Shown: positions 61,331 through 64,000 of the stretch, one piece after another
Layout of the letters: every line of letters starts with the position of its first letter
How positions within the stretch are numbered: position 1 is the stretch's first letter
Source of the DNA: Candidatus Pseudomonas phytovorans
GTDB lineage: Bacteria > Pseudomonadota > Gammaproteobacteria > Pseudomonadales > Pseudomonadaceae
NCBI GenBank assembly: GCA_029202525.1
Contig: CP119325.1
Span: 4,748,001 to 4,812,000, forward strand
DNA length: 64,000 nt
Reading direction: 5' to 3'
Position numbers and translations under genes: made by a program
The notes under the pieces: model-generated
Databases searched by the model: none
What the model was told of the DNA's origin: nothing
What the model saw: only the letters and a program-made list of their open reading frames with translations

Positions 61331-62268
61331 GCCCTGCCGACCAGCGCCAGGCCCTGCGCGAAGCGGCGCACTGGCATGCGCGCGTTCTCGCAGCACCTGA
61401 GTGCGCGCAGCTCCGGGCACAGTGGCAAGCCTGGCTCGATCAGACCCCGTTGCACGCTTGGGCCTGGGGCCGCCTGGAGCAGTTGCAGGCGGGCCTTGCC
61501 GGCGTGCATGGCCCACTGGCCCGGCACACCCTTGCCGCAGGCCAGATCGAAACGGGACGGCGTACGTTGCTGAAGACGCTGGTACTCGGCGTAGGCGTTG
61601 CCGGGGTGGCCTGGACGGGCTATCGCAACGCCCCCGTCTGGTTGGCCGATGTGCGTACCGCGACCGGCGAACGCCGCAGCCTCACCCTGCAGGACGGCAC
61701 ACGGCTGACGCTCAATACGGCCTCGGTCGTCGATATCCGCTACAGCGCGGAGCAGCGCCTGATCGTGCTGCTCGGCGGCGAAATCGCCGTGCACACTGCC
61801 GCCGACCCTCGCCCGCTGCGCGTACGCACGGTGCACGGCGACATGCGCGCCCTGGGCACTGACTTTACTGTGCGCCTGCATGCCGATTGCACCGAGCTGT
61901 CCGTTGTCGAACACGCCGTCGCGGTACACAACACTGCGAGCGCCCACTCGGTGCGGGTTGACGCAGGCATGGCGCTGGCTTTCGACAACGGTCCGCTCCC
62001 CGAGCCACGCCCGGCCGACCTGGCGCGCACGGCGTGGCGCGAAGGGCAACTGGTACTCGACGGCTGGCCGCTGCGCCGCGCCCTGGCCGAACTGCAGCGC
62101 TACCGCCCTGGCGTGCTGAGTTGCAGTGACGACGTGGCCGGGCTGCGCCTGGCCGGGGTCTATCCACTGGACGACACCGACCGCGCCCTGGTGGCGATCG
62201 CAGAGGCGCTGCAGCTGAAGATCAGCACCTGGACGCGCTACTGGGTCCGGCTGATGCCAGCCACGTAA
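61327..62268 (+). CDS. FecR-type anti-sigma factor with Gly-Thr motif
   Basis: The 313-residue protein has an N-terminal DUF4880 part (REAAHWHARVLAAPECAQLRAQW), a membrane helix at about 83-98 and a FecR domain with DGTRLTLNTASVVDIRYS. The canonical self-cleavage pair Gly177-Thr178 is present in ALGTDFTVR. The C-terminus (LDDTDRALVAIAEALQLKISTWTRYWVRL) resembles FecR closely. It should relay signals from the receptor that follows. Confidence 0.9.
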   Translation: MSPADQRQALREAAHWHARVLAAPECAQLRAQWQAWLDQTPLHAWAWGRLEQLQAGLAGVHGPLARHTLAAGQIETGRRTLLKTLVLGVGVAGVAWTGYRNAPVWLADVRTATGERRSLTLQDGTRLTLNTASVVDIRYSAEQRLIVLLGGEIAVHTAADPRPLRVRTVHGDMRALGTDFTVRLHADCTELSVVEHAVAVHNTASAHSVRVDAGMALAFDNGPLPEPRPADLARTAWREGQLVLDGWPLRRALAELQRYRPGVLSCSDDVAGLRLAGVYPLDDTDRALVAIAEALQLKISTWTRYWVRLMPAT

Positions 62269-62368
62269 TAGCATCAGGTGCAAATATTTATCAGCTGCAT
62301 TGTCGGATTGGCCTCTCTCGTTCGAGCTCTCCTGCAAACCGCCCAATCAGGCATTTGAAGGAGCTGTC

Positions 62369-64000
62369 ATGCCCAGAACAACAAGCTGCCCATACCCGCG
62401 CCGAAAACACCTCACCTCCTTTCTGCTTGGCAGCGCCATCGCGCTGCAGGCCGGGCTGCTGGCCCCGCTGCTGTCGAAGGGCGCCCAAGCCCATGCCGAA
62501 CAGGCCGGCCGTGTCTACGACATCGCACCGGGGCCGTTGCTGACCACCTTGAACCGCTTTGCCCGCGAGGCCGATGTGCTGCTGTCGTTCGATGCGGCGC
62601 TGACCCAGGGTCGGCAGAGCAGCGGGCTGCACGGCCGCTTCAACATCGAACAGGGGTTTGCCCAGCTGCTGGCCGGCAGTGGCCTGAAGGCCCAGCGGGT
62701 GGGTAACGACTATGTGCTGGTGAGCCAGACCGAAGCAGCTTCGACGCTGCAATTGGGCGCAACCACCATCACGGGTGAGGGCCTGGGCCAGACCACCGAG
62801 GGAAGCGGCTCGTACACCACTGGCGAAACCGCCGCCGCCACGCGCCTGAACCTGAGCCTGCGCAAAACCCCGCAGTCGATCAGCGTGGTCACCCGCCAGC
62901 AGATGGATGACCAGAACCTGCAAAGTGTGTCCGAAGTGCTGAAGCAAACGCCCGGCGTCACGGTCAACCAGGAAAGCTCTGAAGCATTTACCTTCTATTC
63001 ACGCGGTTTCAAGCTGGACAACTACCAGTTCGATGGCGTGCCCAGCTTGTCCTCCGACGGCGGCTCATTGCGCGACAACTACAGCATTGGCAACAGCCTG
63101 GTCTATGACCGGGTCGAAGTGCTGAAGGGTGCCACCGGCCTGGTCAACGGTTCCGGCAACCCTTCGGGGGTCATCAACCTGGTGCGCAAGCGCCCCACTG
63201 CCGAACTGCAGGGCCGTATCGGTGCAGGTGCCGGGTCGTGGGACAAATACCAGGCCGACTTCGACCTGGCCGGCCCGCTGACCGACAGCGGTGCCGTCCG
63301 TGGCCGCATGGTCGCAGGCACTCAAGCCCAGCACAGCTACGTCGAGTACCTGACCGGCGAGCAGAACACCTTCTATGGCGTGTTGGAAGCCGACCTGAGC
63401 GAGAGCACCCTGTTCACCCTCGGCTACGACGTACAGAAAAACTACGACAACGGCAGCACCACCGGGGCGCTGCCGGCGTTCTTTCTCGATGGCCGTACGG
63501 TCAAGTTCGACCGTGACACCAACGCCGCCGACCGCTGGACCTGGCGTAACCAGGAAACCCAGCGCGCCTTTGCAGAACTTGCCCATACCTTCGACAACGA
63601 CTGGGTGCTCAAGGGCGTAATCAGCAGCCGCGATTACCGCTCGCGCGAGCTGATCTCGGGCATCAGCAGCGAGGCCATCCAGGCAGACGGCAGCATTTCC
63701 CATGGCTTTGTCGGCGGCAACATCGACCCCGAAACCGGCGCGGTGAACAACAACGGGACCGCGAGCAAATTCAACACCACCAGCAAGGAAAAAGGCCTGG
63801 ACCTTTATGCGCGCGGCCCGTTCACGCTGGGTGGGCGCGTGCATGAAGCCGTGTTCGGCTACAGCATCGCCCACACCAAGTCCACCTCCAAGCGTGATGA
63901 TGGCGTGACCAATGGCGTGATCAACGATGTATTCCAGTGGAACGGCTACGGCGATACCCCGACCAACTTCGAATGGTGGTCCACTTTCGATATCGAGGCG
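62369..64000 (+). CDS. TonB-dependent siderophore receptor with STN domain, N-terminal part
   Basis: The gene starts at an ATG with AAGGAG before it and is open to the right edge, giving 544 residues so far. A long signal region (1-43) is followed by an STN domain at about 48-118 (FNIEQGFAQLLAGSGLKAQ), then plug motifs SLRKTPQSISVVTRQQMDDQ and VEVLKGATGLVNGSGNPSGVINLVRKRP. It is the third signalling receptor in the window and pairs with the FecI/FecR genes just upstream. The barrel end is outside the window. Confidence 0.9.
   Translation, partial: MPRTTSCPYPRRKHLTSFLLGSAIALQAGLLAPLLSKGAQAHAEQAGRVYDIAPGPLLTTLNRFAREADVLLSFDAALTQGRQSSGLHGRFNIEQGFAQLLAGSGLKAQRVGNDYVLVSQTEAASTLQLGATTITGEGLGQTTEGSGSYTTGETAAATRLNLSLRKTPQSISVVTRQQMDDQNLQSVSEVLKQTPGVTVNQESSEAFTFYSRGFKLDNYQFDGVPSLSSDGGSLRDNYSIGNSLVYDRVEVLKGATGLVNGSGNPSGVINLVRKRPTAELQGRIGAGAGSWDKYQADFDLAGPLTDSGAVRGRMVAGTQAQHSYVEYLTGEQNTFYGVLEADLSESTLFTLGYDVQKNYDNGSTTGALPAFFLDGRTVKFDRDTNAADRWTWRNQETQRAFAELAHTFDNDWVLKGVISSRDYRSRELISGISSEAIQADGSISHGFVGGNIDPETGAVNNNGTASKFNTTSKEKGLDLYARGPFTLGGRVHEAVFGYSIAHTKSTSKRDDGVTNGVINDVFQWNGYGDTPTNFEWWSTFDIEA

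Overview
The window looks like chromosomal DNA of a Pseudomonas, most likely of the P. putida group. The GC-rich codon use, REP-type inverted repeats with a GGGAGCGGGC core, the IutY-type sigma/anti-sigma hybrid, the three FecIR/STN-receptor systems and the MiaE/ZapE/CopAB genes all fit. From memory, the gene order trhP - copAB - zapE - sugar dehydrogenase - agmatinase - iutA/iutY - miaE - usp - fds resembles the P. putida KT2440 core genome; this was not checked by alignment. No rRNA, tRNA, transposase, phage gene or CRISPR array was seen.

Layout. 1-5 kb: end of trhP, then a copper operon (copA-copB-CopG-like-YqaA) behind a CopR-type box, then a secreted alpha/beta hydrolase. 5-11 kb: zapE, a PQQ sugar dehydrogenase, an agmatinase-type ureohydrolase with a polyamine-binding protein and a divergent LysR regulator. 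11-15 kb: the IutA-type receptor and the one-chain sigma/anti-sigma regulator IutY. 15-23.4 kb: small envelope proteins, miaE, a universal stress protein under an ANR/FNR-type promoter, and a four-subunit NAD-dependent formate dehydrogenase (fdsGBAD). 23.4-44.3 kb looks accessory: a 65-bp inverted repeat, a FepBDGC-type catecholate ABC importer, an IclR regulator, a TonB receptor and an NtaA-type flavin monooxygenase, dimethylsulfone monooxygenase SfnG, a toxin-antitoxin-like pair, another TonB receptor, an XRE-cupin/MFS pair, and two mirror-image LysR/oxidoreductase cassettes. 44.3-48.6 kb: a gamma-glutamyl-polyamine operon (XRE-cupin, puuA, puuD, spuC). 48.7-54.1 kb: LysR, a degenerate SDR, two L,D-transpeptidases and an NCS1 permease. 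54.1-64 kb: a FecIRA-type system, an ECF/RskA/DUF3455 cluster, a GFA protein, and a second FecIRA-type system that runs off the right edge.

The dominant theme is iron acquisition. There are five TonB-dependent receptors, three of them with an N-terminal signalling domain and paired with ECF sigma/anti-sigma regulators, plus a complete periplasm-to-cytoplasm importer and several Fur-like sites. The most interesting points are the natural sigma/anti-sigma fusion and the loss of the Gly-Thr self-cleavage motif in two of three anti-sigma domains; a possible chelator uptake-and-oxidation module (IclR, TonB receptor, FepBDGC, NtaA-type monooxygenase); a nearly identical operator-like element in front of two XRE-cupin paralogs 9 kb apart; an uncharacterised toxin/zinc-finger gene pair; and a tetranucleotide repeat upstream of an ECF sigma gene.
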